Assembly: GCA_029946045.1 (NCBI GenBank)
Contig: JAQSDS010000343.1
Location: 1 to 27,314, forward strand
Origin: Rhodoferax sp.
GTDB lineage: Bacteria; Pseudomonadota; Gammaproteobacteria; Burkholderiales; Burkholderiaceae_C
Direction: 5' to 3'
DNA: 27,314 bases
Shown here: positions 1-7,710 of the stretch, one piece after another
Layout: each line of letters starts with the position of its first letter
How positions within the stretch are numbered: the stretch's first letter is position 1
Program-made: the position numbers and the translations under genes
The notes under the pieces: model-generated
Database searches by the model: none
What the model was told of the DNA's origin: nothing
Seen by the model: only the letters and a program-made list of their open reading frames with translations

Positions 1-345
1 CTCGCTCTTGAGGTGGTTCAGAGTCTGTAAAACACACAAATGTTGAGCGGCCACCGTTTTTTCCAGGCAGCGCAGTGCCGAGTTTGATGCGCAGCATTTG
101 CTGAAGTCGCCAAACAGCTCGGTTCTGAGCAATCCGCCGCTTTCTCGATGGAAGACACGGGCGCTTGTAGTGACACCGCTACGATCAGACTTGCTTGTCG
201 TGATGCGCAACAAGCGCAAGTGCCCGAGCTCCACATCTGTCTTGCACTCCCAGCCACTGCGGCCCTTGGTGGCACTGGTCTTACCCACCATCGTATTACA
301 AAATTCAGAGCCGAATTCGAGAGTGGATTGGTTTGTTGCTGTCAT
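1..345 (-). CDS. Hypothetical protein, C-terminus cut by window edge
   Basis: An open frame of 115 codons without a stop runs from an ATG at 345 off the left edge. The start is supported by AAGGA seven bases upstream (minus strand, about 352-356). The visible part begins MTATNQSTLEFG and is rich in Ser, Thr and Cys, including a Cys-Cys pair near residue 85. I see no signal peptide, membrane segment or recognised motif, and I do not recognise the family. The gene points away from tRNA-Ser and is separated from it by about 1 kb of non-coding DNA, which suggests accessory DNA beside a tRNA gene. That it is a real gene is inferred from the long open frame plus the Shine-Dalgarno; no function can be assigned. 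Confidence 0.55.
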   Translation of the reverse strand, partial: MTATNQSTLEFGSEFCNTMVGKTSATKGRSGWECKTDVELGHLRLLRITTSKSDRSGVTTSARVFHRESGGLLRTELFGDFSKCCASNSALRCLEKTVAAQHLCVLQTLNHLKSE

Positions 346-650
346 GGAGTTGTCCTTGGGTGGTTAAATTGCCATCGATTCACTGAGTTCTTTCGCCGTA
401 CGGGGGTGGCATGCAGTGCGACCAAGGGCGAGCTGCTTGGTGACACGCAGTGACTGCAAGCGGCGTTGCTTTGGGGGACGTGGAATAAAAAGGCAGTGCC
501 CAGTGCTCGTACACGCCAGTGACTGGCATCAGGTGCTGCCGGCTTTATGCCGCGAAAGCCCCTGCAGCAAGACCGGCTCGCACTACAGTGCAACCTAGGC
601 GACGGGACTCAGAAAGCGTGGCGACCGACCCAATGCACGACAGCAGCGAA

Positions 651-672
651 CCCACAGGCACACACCTGTGGG
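651..672. repeat. Perfect 8-bp inverted repeat (hairpin)
   Basis: CCCACAGG and CCTGTGGG are separated by six bases (CACACA). No T-run follows on either strand, so it is not a standard terminator. Role unknown. Confidence 0.6.
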
Positions 673-765
673 CCTCTGACTACGCCAGGTACTGTGGGTC
701 TATCAGCAGGGTGCGCGCACCGTGCGTGGCAGTCAGGGATAAGCCCAGCGGCTAAGGGGAGTTGC

Positions 766-817
766 GCCTGTTGGGGCTGGGGTCGTGACCTGCGGGAGCA
801 TTCCAGCCACAACAGGC
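766..817. repeat. 15-bp inverted repeat with one mismatch, 22-nt loop
   Basis: Arms 766-780 and 803-817 pair over 15 bases with a single mismatch. The loop begins with a small GGTC/GACC palindrome. It is the strongest secondary structure in the non-coding segment left of tRNA-Ser. There is no T-run after it. The arm order GTT...AAC is opposite to an integron attC site. Confidence 0.6.
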
Positions 818-916
818 AGCACTGCCCTTATTGAGCGCCCCGGGCTGGCCAGGCCAGCAGTTGAAAGAGGCTCGAATCCAGCACCCAGAATCTGCCGGGC
901 AAGCCCGGAGCAACTC

Positions 917-1048
917 TCAGAATTCGGTGCGCAACAAGCCGCTGTCCAGACGTTTGATTACATCTGCCCCGCCCTCGAACGCCTTGGCCCAAATCCAGAC
1001 CTGCTTTTGCGTCGAAACCTCGTCATTAATGGGGTTTTCAAATGACAT
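917..1048 (-). CDS. Possible 43-aa ORF or gene remnant
   Basis: A short frame starts at ATG 1048 with MSFENPINDEVSTQ and ends at 917. Its composition (Trp, Lys, Asp and a hydrophobic mix) is more protein-like than the surrounding frames. AGGG lies directly against the ATG, too close for a normal Shine-Dalgarno. It could be the end of a decayed gene or chance. I do not recognise it. Confidence 0.2.
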   Translation of the reverse strand: MSFENPINDEVSTQKQVWIWAKAFEGGADVIKRLDSGLLRTEF

Positions 1049-1228
1049 CCCTGATGAGCGGCACCCTGACCTTGGGCGCTGCGATAGTGATGGGTACCCA
1101 TATGGGACACAACAAGCCGGGCGTTTTGCAGGATTGGCTTGGTTCAACGAATAGATCGCGGGCTGAAAGCATCGTCAAAAAATCTGCCTTGTCGTCAAAA
1201 AACTTGGATTTCAGTCAAAACTTACAAA

Positions 1229-1309
1229 CGGGGACAAAACGGGGACACTCAAAAGGCAAGTACGAGGACAAAACGGGGACAGTGCGGGGACAAAACGGGG
1301 ACACTCGGG
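1229..1309. repeat. Cluster of GGGGACA(AAAC) direct repeats
   Basis: Three blocks of the form CGGGGACAAAACGGGGACA occur at about 1229-1248, 1263-1281 (first half has GAGGACA) and 1285-1303. Two are followed by CTC. Spacing is uneven and the unit is short, so this is not a CRISPR array. From general knowledge, motifs of this kind are scattered in intergenic DNA of many proteobacteria, sometimes with REP-associated transposases; none is visible here. Confidence 0.6.
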
Positions 1310-1375
1310 CACATTTAAGTGATGTTTTAAGGTATTTTAATATCCTAAAATCTTCACCTCAGCTTGGGACGAGCG

Positions 1376-1415
1376 AAAAAAAACCCTTGCAAGTTGTTGT
1401 TTTGCAAGGGTTTTT
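1376..1415 (-). terminator. Rho-independent terminator after tRNA-Ser
   Basis: On the minus strand a perfect 9-bp stem (CCCTTGCAA/TTGCAAGGG, 1384-1392 with 1402-1410) closes a 9-nt loop and is followed by eight T residues (1376-1383 read on the minus strand). It lies 7 nt beyond the tRNA 3' end and probably ends both the tRNA transcript and read-through from lysC. Confidence 0.85.
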
Positions 1416-1421
1416 CAGGTT

Positions 1422-1514
1422 TGGCGGAATCGGAGAGATTCGAACTCTCGATGAGGCTCTACACCCCATACTCCCTTAGCAGGGGAGCACCTTCGGCCAC
1501 TCGGTCACGATTCC
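1422..1514 (-). tRNA. serV: tRNA-Ser(GCU)
   Basis: A 93-nt class II tRNA. The acceptor stem GGAATCG pairs with CGATTCC and is followed by encoded GCCA. The anticodon stem CTCCC/GGGAG encloses the loop CTGCTAA, giving anticodon GCU, which reads AGC and AGU. The long variable arm ATGGGG...CCTCAT is typical of tRNA-Ser, and the T-loop is TTCGAAT. It lies 43 nt downstream of the lysC stop on the same strand, with a terminator immediately after it. Symbol follows E. coli usage. Confidence 0.95.
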
Positions 1515-1523
1515 TTAAAATCA

Positions 1524-1560
1524 GAGCCGCGATTATGTCACGACTTCGGGGCTTTTATCA
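1524..1560 (-). promoter_or_regulatory. Possible tRNA-Ser promoter
   Basis: On the minus strand CATAAT (1532-1537) resembles a -10 box and is followed by a GC-rich discriminator (CGCGGC), as in stringently controlled stable-RNA promoters. It would start transcription about 10 nt before the mature tRNA. No good -35 box is seen, so the tRNA may instead be made by read-through from lysC. Confidence 0.3.
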
Positions 1561-2826
1561 GGCTGGGGCCTGATCCAGGCCAAAAGCATTGTGCAGCGCC
1601 TTCACCGCGAGTTCCATGTACTTTTCGTCAATGACCACCGAGGTCTTGATCTCGCTGGTGGAAATCATCTGAATGTTGATGCCTTCTTCGGCGAGCACGC
1701 GGAACATGGTGCTGGCCACACCCACGTGGCTACGCATGCCGATGCCGACGATCGACACCTTGCAGATCTTGGTGTCACCCACCACTTCTTGCGCACCCAG
1801 CTTGGGCACCACCACGTTTTTCAGCAGGTCCATGGCCTTGGCATAGTCGCCGTGGTTCACGGTAAAGCTGAAGTCGGTTTTACCGTCCTTGCTGATGTTC
1901 TGGATGATCATGTCGACTTCGATGTTGGCGTCGGCCACGGCACCCAGAATCTGGTACGCAATACCGGGCTTATCGGGTACGCCCAGCACAGAAATTTTGG
2001 TCTCGTCGCGGGTAAATGCGATGCCAGAAACGATGGCTTGCTCCATGTTTTCGTCTTCCTCAAAAGTGATCAGGGTGCCAGATTTGGCTTCTTCGTTGAT
2101 GTCGATGTCCCACGGCGTGAAGCTCGACAGCACACGCAGTTTGACCTTGTATTTGCCGGCAAACTCCACCGAGCGGATTTGCAGCACCTTGGAGCCCATG
2201 GAGGCCATCTCCAGCATTTCTTCAAAGCTGACCGTTTGCAGTCGGCGCGCCTCAGGCACCACACGCGGGTCGGTGGTGTAGACGCCGTCCACATCGGTGT
2301 AGATCAGGCATTCGTCGGCTTTCATGGCGGCTGCCACGGCCACCGCCGAGGTGTCGGAGCCACCCCGACCCAGCGTGGTGATGTTGCCTAGCTCGTCCAG
2401 CCCCTGGAAGCCAGTGACGATCACAACACGGCCAGCGTTCAGGTCAGCACGCACTTTTTTGTCGTCGATGGATTCGATACGGGCCTTGGTGTAGGCGCTG
2501 TTGGTGCGAATGGGCACCTGCCAACCGGCATAGCTGACCGACTCCAGGCCCTGGGCTTGCAGCGCAATGGCCAGCAAGGCGCTGGAGGCCTGTTCGCCGG
2601 TAGCAGCCAGCATGTCAAGCTCGCGACCGTAGGCATCGGTCTGGGTCGACGGTGCCAGTTCTTTGGCCAAGGCCAGCAGGCGGTTGGTTTCGCCGCTCAT
2701 GGCGCTGGGCACCACCACCATCTGGTGGCCGGCGCGGGCCCATTTGGCGACGCGTTTGGCAACATTGCTGATGCGCTCGGTAGAGCCCATCGAGGTGCCG
2801 CCGTATTTATGAACAATCAGGGACAT
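1558..2826 (-). CDS. lysC: Aspartate kinase
   Basis: Phosphorylates L-aspartate to aspartyl phosphate, the first step toward lysine, threonine, methionine and diaminopimelate; cytoplasmic. The 422-residue product has the kinase signature KYGGTS at 7-12, GRGGSDTSA at 153-161 and DVDGVYTTDPR at 178-188. Two ACT regulatory domains follow (about 278-345 and 356-418), the layout of the feedback-inhibited monofunctional enzyme. The frame stays open much further upstream, but only the ATG at 2826 gives the normal N-terminus MSLIVHKYGG; the extension is antisense-like low-sense sequence inside tilS. The start overlaps the tilS stop by 10 bp and has no clear Shine-Dalgarno, suggesting translational coupling. 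It is last in the cysS-alkA-accA-tilS-lysC series and runs into tRNA-Ser. Confidence 0.97.
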   Translation of the reverse strand: MSLIVHKYGGTSMGSTERISNVAKRVAKWARAGHQMVVVPSAMSGETNRLLALAKELAPSTQTDAYGRELDMLAATGEQASSALLAIALQAQGLESVSYAGWQVPIRTNSAYTKARIESIDDKKVRADLNAGRVVIVTGFQGLDELGNITTLGRGGSDTSAVAVAAAMKADECLIYTDVDGVYTTDPRVVPEARRLQTVSFEEMLEMASMGSKVLQIRSVEFAGKYKVKLRVLSSFTPWDIDINEEAKSGTLITFEEDENMEQAIVSGIAFTRDETKISVLGVPDKPGIAYQILGAVADANIEVDMIIQNISKDGKTDFSFTVNHGDYAKAMDLLKNVVVPKLGAQEVVGDTKICKVSIVGIGMRSHVGVASTMFRVLAEEGINIQMISTSEIKTSVVIDEKYMELAVKALHNAFGLDQAPA

Positions 2827-3797
2827 GAAAGGTTTGGAGAGGGTTGCAAAGGGTGTGGATTGTACCAATCGAGGACTTTCCCACGCCTGACACAAAAGCC
2901 CAGGCCCACCTTCAGGTGCACCTGGTGACCCCGGGTACGGCAAGCCGCAACCTGAACCATCAAGGCGTCCAATTGGGCACTGGTGGGCGTGACCTGATGG
3001 GCCTGTAGCAACCAGTGGCGCAACACATTGGCCAGCCGCGCTTGACTCAGGCCCTGCAGGGCCTTGATGTCGGGCAGTGCGCCGATGCGCGCCAGGTCTT
3101 CGGCCGCCACCTCTTGCAACAGTGCCTGGGCCTGCGCGGCATGCCGGCTGCTGCGGGCAAAGGTAGCGCGAAACTGCGGAAAACAGGCTTGCAGCGCGGG
3201 CAACAGGCGGGCGCGGATGCGGTTGCGGGTGAAACGTTCGTCGCCATTGCTGGGGTCTTCGATGAAAGCAGCGCCCTGTGCTTGCAACCAGTCCCGAATG
3301 GCAGCACTGCTGACCTCCAGCAAGGGCCGGCAGTAGCTCAGGCCGGCGCGCTGCCACTGTGCGGCCATGGCGCTGAGGCCCGGCAGGCCAGCGCCCCGGC
3401 TGAGCGCCAACAGCAAGGTTTCCACCTGATCGTCGGCGTGCTGCGCGATGGCGATGGTTTGAATGGCAGCCTGCCCGTGCAGGGCCAGCGCATCAATGGC
3501 CTGGTAGCGTGCCAGACGCGCCGCAGCTTCGGGACTTTGCCCGGGTGCGTGGCGGGCATCGACTTTTTGCACCATCAGCGGCACCTGCAGTTCGGCACAA
3601 ACACGCCGGCAATGGTGCTCGAAGTCGTCACCGGCAGCCTGCAAGCCATGGTGCACATGGACCGCCACCACCTGACCCGGCCATTTGCGCACGCAAGCCA
3701 GCAGCAGGGCGGTGGAATCGGCACCCCCGCTGTAAGCCACCGCCAATGGCAACGCCGGCGCAAACACGGCTATGGCCTGCTCAAACGAGCGTGTCAT
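2817..3797 (-). CDS. tilS: tRNA(Ile)-lysidine synthetase
   Basis: Converts cytidine 34 of the CAU-anticodon tRNA-Ile to lysidine using ATP and lysine, so that it reads AUA; cytoplasmic and normally essential. The 326-residue product carries the PP-loop ATP site SGGADS at 23-28 and the N-type pyrophosphatase fold after it (for example HVHHGLQA near 47-54 and HADDQVETLL). It is shorter than the E. coli enzyme (about 430 residues), so the C-terminal TilS_C domain looks reduced or absent, as in short-form enzymes. The ATG at 3797 lies 14 bp after the accA stop and has no clear ribosome site. The 3' end overlaps lysC by 10 bp. Confidence 0.95.
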   Translation of the reverse strand: MTRSFEQAIAVFAPALPLAVAYSGGADSTALLLACVRKWPGQVVAVHVHHGLQAAGDDFEHHCRRVCAELQVPLMVQKVDARHAPGQSPEAAARLARYQAIDALALHGQAAIQTIAIAQHADDQVETLLLALSRGAGLPGLSAMAAQWQRAGLSYCRPLLEVSSAAIRDWLQAQGAAFIEDPSNGDERFTRNRIRARLLPALQACFPQFRATFARSSRHAAQAQALLQEVAAEDLARIGALPDIKALQGLSQARLANVLRHWLLQAHQVTPTSAQLDALMVQVAACRTRGHQVHLKVGLGFCVRRGKVLDWYNPHPLQPSPNLSCP

Positions 3798-3811
3798 AGC
3801 ATGACGGCCGC

Positions 3812-4789
3812 TTATTTGCCCGTGGTTTTGGTGTCGGTGAAGCGGCCATAGCTTTGCAGACGCTCGTAACGCCGCGCCAACAGGTCATCGACCTTGAGGT
3901 CGCTGACCTGACGGAAGGCATCGGTCAGGGCGCGCTTGAGAAAGGCGGCCATTTGCTTGGGGTCACGGTGTGCGCCGCCGACCGGCTCGTTGACGATCTT
4001 GTCGATCACGCCCAGGGCTTTGAGGCGGTGCGCGGTGATGCCCAGCGCGTCCGCCGCCTCCTGGGCTTTCTCGGAAGTTTTCCACAAAATGGAAGCACAC
4101 CCTTCGGGGCTGATCACCGAGTAAATCGAATACTGCAACATCAAAACCTGGTCACCAACCGAGATCGCCAGCGCGCCACCCGAGCCGCCCTCGCCGATGA
4201 TGGTGACGATGACCGGCACCTCAAGCTGCGCCATCTCGAAAATGTTGCGGCCAATGGCCTCAGACTGGCCGCGCTCTTCGGCGTCGATGCCGGGGTAGGC
4301 GCCAGGCGTGTCGACAAAAGTGAACACCGGCAGCTTGAACTTTTCGGCAGTTTTCATGAGCCGCAGGGCCTTGCGATAGCCCTCGGGCTTGCACATGCCA
4401 AAGTTGCGGGAGGCGCGTTCGCGCGTGTCGCGGCCTTTTTGCTGGCCAATCACCATGCAGGGGGTGCCGTTAAAGCGGGCCAGGCCACCCACGATGCTGA
4501 GGTCGTCGGCGAAGTGGCGGTCACCATGCAATTCGACAAAATGGGTGAACAGCTCGTTCACATAGTCCATGGTGTAGGGCCGCTCGGCGTGGCGCGCAAT
4601 CTTGGTGATTTGCCAAGGGGTCAAGTCGCTGTAAATGTCTTTGGTGAGCTGCTGGCTTTTCTTGGCCAGCTGGCTGATTTCAGCTGAAATATCGACCGCC
4701 GACTCGGTCTGCACGTAGCGCAGCTCTTCAATCTTGTTTTCCAGCTCAGCGATCGGGTTCTCGAAATCGAGGAAAGTTTTTTTAGCCAC
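3812..4789 (-). CDS. accA: Acetyl-CoA carboxylase carboxyltransferase subunit alpha
   Basis: With AccD, transfers the carboxyl group from carboxybiotin to acetyl-CoA to form malonyl-CoA, the committed step of fatty-acid synthesis; cytoplasmic. The 325-residue length is normal. The N-terminal helical part ([16 protein letters not shown]) and the crotonase-like core are present, with the glycine-rich oxyanion segment [16 protein letters not shown] and [12 protein letters not shown]. The start is GTG at 4789 ([10 protein letters not shown]), preceded by GCGGAG as ribosome site about 6 nt upstream. It is followed after 14 bp by tilS. The 161-bp leader between the glycosylase gene and accA contains a tandem hairpin repeat, so accA may have its own post-transcriptional control. 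Confidence 0.97.
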   Translation of the reverse strand: MAKKTFLDFENPIAELENKIEELRYVQTESAVDISAEISQLAKKSQQLTKDIYSDLTPWQITKIARHAERPYTMDYVNELFTHFVELHGDRHFADDLSIVGGLARFNGTPCMVIGQQKGRDTRERASRNFGMCKPEGYRKALRLMKTAEKFKLPVFTFVDTPGAYPGIDAEERGQSEAIGRNIFEMAQLEVPVIVTIIGEGGSGGALAISVGDQVLMLQYSIYSVISPEGCASILWKTSEKAQEAADALGITAHRLKALGVIDKIVNEPVGGAHRDPKQMAAFLKRALTDAFRQVSDLKVDDLLARRYERLQSYGRFTDTKTTGK

Positions 4790-4824
4790 AACAACTCCGC
4801 TTCATCTATTCATAAAAGTCTGCC

Positions 4825-4948
4825 CCGCAAGGGCGAGATCCAACATCCGACAGTCAATTGGGGTCAGAGCTAAAGATCTGACCCGCAAGGCTGACAGCCA
4901 ACATCCGACGATCAGTTGGGGTCAGAGCTAAAGATCTGACCCGCAAGG
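4825..4948. repeat. 58-bp tandem repeat, two copies plus partial third, with hairpins
   Basis: Units 4825-4882 and 4883-4940 match at about 51 of 58 positions, with the last 26 bases identical; CCGCAAGG starts a third unit at 4941. Each unit contains GGGTCAGA...TCTGACCC (8-bp stem, 8-nt loop) and CCAAC...(G/A)TTGG. The pattern resembles REP-like GGGGTCAG/CTGACCCC palindromes seen in many proteobacterial genomes. It lies entirely between alkA and accA, in the accA leader. Confidence 0.85.
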
Positions 4949-4950
4949 CT

Positions 4951-5589
4951 TCAGTATTCAACCGGCGCCGGATCCAACGAGCGCCAAATATACCAAGTTG
5001 CAACGGTGCGGTACGGTGCCCAGGCCAGCGCCACCTCGCGCGCATCACTGCGGCTGACCACTTCGCCCGAAAAATAGCTTTTGCTGATGCCGTTGATCAG
5101 ACCCACATCATCCAGCGGCAACACGTTGGGGCGCATCAAATGAAAAATCAAAAACATTTCGGCGGTCCAGCGGCCAATGCCACGAATGGCCACCAGTTCG
5201 TCGATGATGGCCTCGTCGTCCATTGCTGTCCAGTCTTCCACATGCACCGTGCCACTGTCAAAGTGTATTGACAGGTCGACCAGGTATTCGACCTTGCGGG
5301 CGCTCAAACCAGCGGCCCGCATGTCGTCAATCTTGAGCCTGAGCACGTGCGCGGGCGTCATCTGCTGCGGCAACTTGGCAAAGCGATCCCACACGGTCTG
5401 GGCCGCCTTGACCGATATCTGCTGCCCTACCACGCTACGCGCCAACGTGGCAAAGGCATCGCCACGACTTTGCAGGCAGGCCTGCCCAAACTGCGGAATC
5501 AGCCGCTTCATCACGCGGTCCTTTTTCATCAGATGCTTGCAGGCATCTTCCCAATAAGCAGGTGTGGCCATGGATTCTGCGGCATGCAT
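4951..5589 (-). CDS. alkA: DNA-3-methyladenine glycosylase II (HhH-GPD family)
   Basis: Removes alkylated bases such as 3-methyladenine from DNA, starting base-excision repair; cytoplasmic. With the ATG at 5589 the product is 212 residues. The HhH motif VAIRGIGRWTAEM lies at about 133-145, and LPLDDVGL (157-164) holds the expected catalytic Asp at 161. VVGQQISVKAAQTV (53-66) is the usual family segment. It lacks the N-terminal domain of E. coli AlkA, as short AlkA-like enzymes do. The start is uncertain. The ATG at 5589 lies 13 bp after the cysS stop, an ATG at 5571 is also possible, and the upstream ATG at 5640 would overlap cysS by 38 bp. None has a good ribosome site. Confidence 0.88.
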   Translation of the reverse strand: MHAAESMATPAYWEDACKHLMKKDRVMKRLIPQFGQACLQSRGDAFATLARSVVGQQISVKAAQTVWDRFAKLPQQMTPAHVLRLKIDDMRAAGLSARKVEYLVDLSIHFDSGTVHVEDWTAMDDEAIIDELVAIRGIGRWTAEMFLIFHLMRPNVLPLDDVGLINGISKSYFSGEVVSRSDAREVALAWAPYRTVATWYIWRSLDPAPVEY

Positions 5590-5602
5590 CACTTGATCGA
5601 TC

Positions 5603-6979
5603 TCATTTGGCTGCTTCCCAGGTAGTGCCGCTGGCGGCATCTTTCAGCACAATACCCAGCGCCAACAGCTCCTGGCGAATGCGGTCAGCCTCGGCAAAGT
5701 TTTTGGCAGCCTTGGCGGCGGCGCGCTCAGCAATGCGCAGAGCAATGTCTGACTCGCTGACGCCTGTGCCCGACTGCAGGTAGCTTTGCGGGTCGTCCTG
5801 TAGCAGCCCGAGGCAGCCACCCAGTGCTTTCAGCAGACCGGCCAGCGTGCCCGAGCGGGTGCGGTTGACTTCGCTGGCCAGGTCGAACAGCACGGCCACG
5901 GCTTCCGGGGTGCCGAAGTCGTCGTCCATGGCGGCCTTGAAGCGCGCCGCAAAAGGCTGCGACCAGTCGATGCTGACCGCCTCCATCGACACCAGCGCCA
6001 GCGCGGTGTAGAGGCGCTTGAGCGATTGGCGGGCATCTTCCAGGTGCACATCGCTGTAGTTCAGTGCACTGCGGTAGTGGGCGCGCACGATGAAAAAACG
6101 CAGCGTCTGGGCATCAAAGCGGGCCAATATTTCACGGATGGTGAAAAAATTACCCAAGCTCTTGGACATTTTTTCGTTATCGCGCGTGACAAAACCGTTG
6201 TGCATCCAGAAACGCGCCAGAGGCTGGCCGTTGGCACCTTCGCTTTGGGCAATTTCATTTTCGTGGTGGGGAAACTGCAGGTCGGCACCGCCGCCATGGA
6301 TGTCCACCGTCTGGCCCAGCAGCTCGCCGCACATGGCTGAGCACTCAATGTGCCAGCCTGGTCGGCCAACACCATAGGCACTTTGCCATTTGGCATCGGC
6401 CGGCTCGGCCGGTTTGGCCGATTTCCAGAGCACAAAGTCCAGTGGATCGGTCTTGCCGTCGGCCACCGCCACGCGCTCACCGGCACGCAGCTCATCCAGC
6501 GACTTGCCACTGAGCTTGCCGTAGCCGTCAAATTTACGCACCGCAAAATTCACGTCGCCGTCGCCGCTCTGGTAGGCCAGGCCCTTGTCTTGTAACTGGC
6601 CAATCAGCGTGAGCATGGCGGGCACGTAGTCGGTGGCGCGCGGCTCGAAAGTGGGCCGCTCGATGCCCAGGGCGTCGGCATCCTGGTGCAGCGCATCGAC
6701 CATGCGGTCGGTCAGCGCGCGGATGGTTTCACCGTTTTCCAACGCACGTTTGATGATTTTGTCGTCAATGTCAGTGACGTTGCGCACATAGCGCACCTCG
6801 TAGCCACTGCTCTTGAACCAGCGCTGCACCAGGTCAAAAGCCACCATGGCCCGGGCGTGGCCCAGGTGGCAGAGGTCATACACGGTCATGCCGCACACAT
6901 ACATGCTGACGTGCCCGGGCTGCAGGGGTGTAAAGGTTTCAACGGCACGCGACAGCGTGTTGTAGATGCGCAAACTCAT
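5603..6979 (-). CDS. cysS: Cysteinyl-tRNA synthetase
   Basis: Charges tRNA-Cys with cysteine using ATP; cytoplasmic class I synthetase. The 458-residue product is full length. The HIGH motif is HLGH at 38-41 and KMSKS is at 270-274. Zinc ligands expected from the E. coli enzyme are present as C29, C213, H238 and E242. [16 protein letters not shown] is the family signature. The ATG at 6979 is preceded only by a weak GAAAGA. It is the first gene of the minus-strand block and diverges from the TPR gene across 191 bp, where its promoter must lie; I see no clear promoter boxes for it. Confidence 0.97.
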   Translation of the reverse strand: MSLRIYNTLSRAVETFTPLQPGHVSMYVCGMTVYDLCHLGHARAMVAFDLVQRWFKSSGYEVRYVRNVTDIDDKIIKRALENGETIRALTDRMVDALHQDADALGIERPTFEPRATDYVPAMLTLIGQLQDKGLAYQSGDGDVNFAVRKFDGYGKLSGKSLDELRAGERVAVADGKTDPLDFVLWKSAKPAEPADAKWQSAYGVGRPGWHIECSAMCGELLGQTVDIHGGGADLQFPHHENEIAQSEGANGQPLARFWMHNGFVTRDNEKMSKSLGNFFTIREILARFDAQTLRFFIVRAHYRSALNYSDVHLEDARQSLKRLYTALALVSMEAVSIDWSQPFAARFKAAMDDDFGTPEAVAVLFDLASEVNRTRSGTLAGLLKALGGCLGLLQDDPQSYLQSGTGVSESDIALRIAERAAAKAAKNFAEADRIRQELLALGIVLKDAASGTTWEAAK

Positions 6980-7170
6980 GGGTCTTTCAAATTCGGTGTG
7001 ATGTGCAAAGCTGTGCCAGAAAAAGGGCGCGGCACGTTCATGGGGCTCGTCTGGCAGTGGCCAGCAGGCTATCCAATCAACGACCCTCAGCTACAATAAT
7101 CGTCAGTATAAGGCCCTGCCTTCACCCGCTTTCTGGCAGGTCAAGCCCACCCTATTGGACCCATCCACCC

Positions 7171-7710
7171 ATGAAGCATGCCCGTTCAGTCATCTACAAA
7201 CCGTTGCGTTGGCTTGCCCTGCTGGGCGCGTTGACGGCACTGTCAAGCCAGGCTGACGAATACGCTGACACCAACCAATTGGTGCGCGCGAACAAGTTCA
7301 CAGAAGCCCTGGCCAAGGTGGAGAGTTACCTGGCCAGCAAACCCGCCGACCCCCAAATGCGTTTTCTCAAGGGGGTCATCCAGCGCAATCTGGGCAAACC
7401 AGCCGAGGCCATTTCCACCTTCACGCTGCTCACCCAGGACTACCCCGAACTTCCCGAGCCGTACAACAACCTGGCCGTGCTGTACGCGGGCCAGGGCCAG
7501 TACGACAAGGCGCGCGTGACGCTTGAAATGGCGATTCGCACCAACCCCAACTACGCCACCGCCCACGAAAATCTGGGTGATGTCTATGTCCGGCTGGCCA
7601 GCCAGTCGTACAACAAAGCCTTGTTGCTTGACAGCAGCAACACCGTGATTCCCCCCAAGCTGACCCTCACGCTTGAGGTCTTCAAACCCAAGCTGGCCGT
7701 CAAAAAATGA
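7171..7710 (+). CDS. Secreted tetratricopeptide-repeat protein
   Basis: A 179-residue protein with a cleavable signal peptide (basic start, hydrophobic core LRWLALLGALTALSS, likely cut after SQA at about residue 27), so probably periplasmic. The mature part contains about three TPR units: about 30-65, 66-100 (PQMRFLKGVIQRNLGKPAEAI) and 101-140 (PEPYNNLAVLYAGQGQYDKA), then a partial one with NYATAHENLGDVY. TPRs bind other proteins; the partner is unknown. The ATG at 7171 was chosen because it starts the signal peptide; the frame is open further upstream without coding character. The stop overlaps the following cyclophilin start as ATGA, so the two are translationally coupled. Confidence 0.85.
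   Translation: MKHARSVIYKPLRWLALLGALTALSSQADEYADTNQLVRANKFTEALAKVESYLASKPADPQMRFLKGVIQRNLGKPAEAISTFTLLTQDYPELPEPYNNLAVLYAGQGQYDKARVTLEMAIRTNPNYATAHENLGDVYVRLASQSYNKALLLDSSNTVIPPKLTLTLEVFKPKLAVKK

Larger units (their letters stand above)
346..1375. other. Intergenic accessory stretch with hairpins and short repeats
   Basis: About 1 kb with no convincing gene; frames are short and lack both ribosome sites and recognisable proteins. It holds several inverted repeats (651-672, 710-721, 766-817, 844-858, 895-908), a possible 43-codon minus-strand frame (917-1048), two copies of TCGTCAAAAAA near 1172 and 1192, and a cluster of GGGGACA repeats (1229-1309). An imperfect AT-rich inverted repeat lies at about 1324-1351. 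It sits between a hypothetical gene and the 3' end of tRNA-Ser, a common landing site for integrative elements, but no integrase or att duplication is visible. Confidence 0.5.

Noticed and set aside
766..817. Integron attC site
   Set aside because: The arms have GTT on the left and AAC on the right, the reverse of the required AAC...GTT order, and no core site or integrase is present.
1229..1309. CRISPR array
   Set aside because: Units are too short, spacing is irregular, there are no unique spacers of constant length and no cas genes.
1042..1479. 145-codon plus-strand frame over the GGGGACA repeats
   Set aside because: It runs through the terminator and into tRNA-Ser and consists partly of translated repeats; no ribosome site.
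2827..3357. N-terminal extension of the lysC frame, giving a 599-residue protein
   Set aside because: The extension lies within tilS in another frame, is Arg/Pro/Gly-rich without domain character, and the normal LysC N-terminus starts at 2826.
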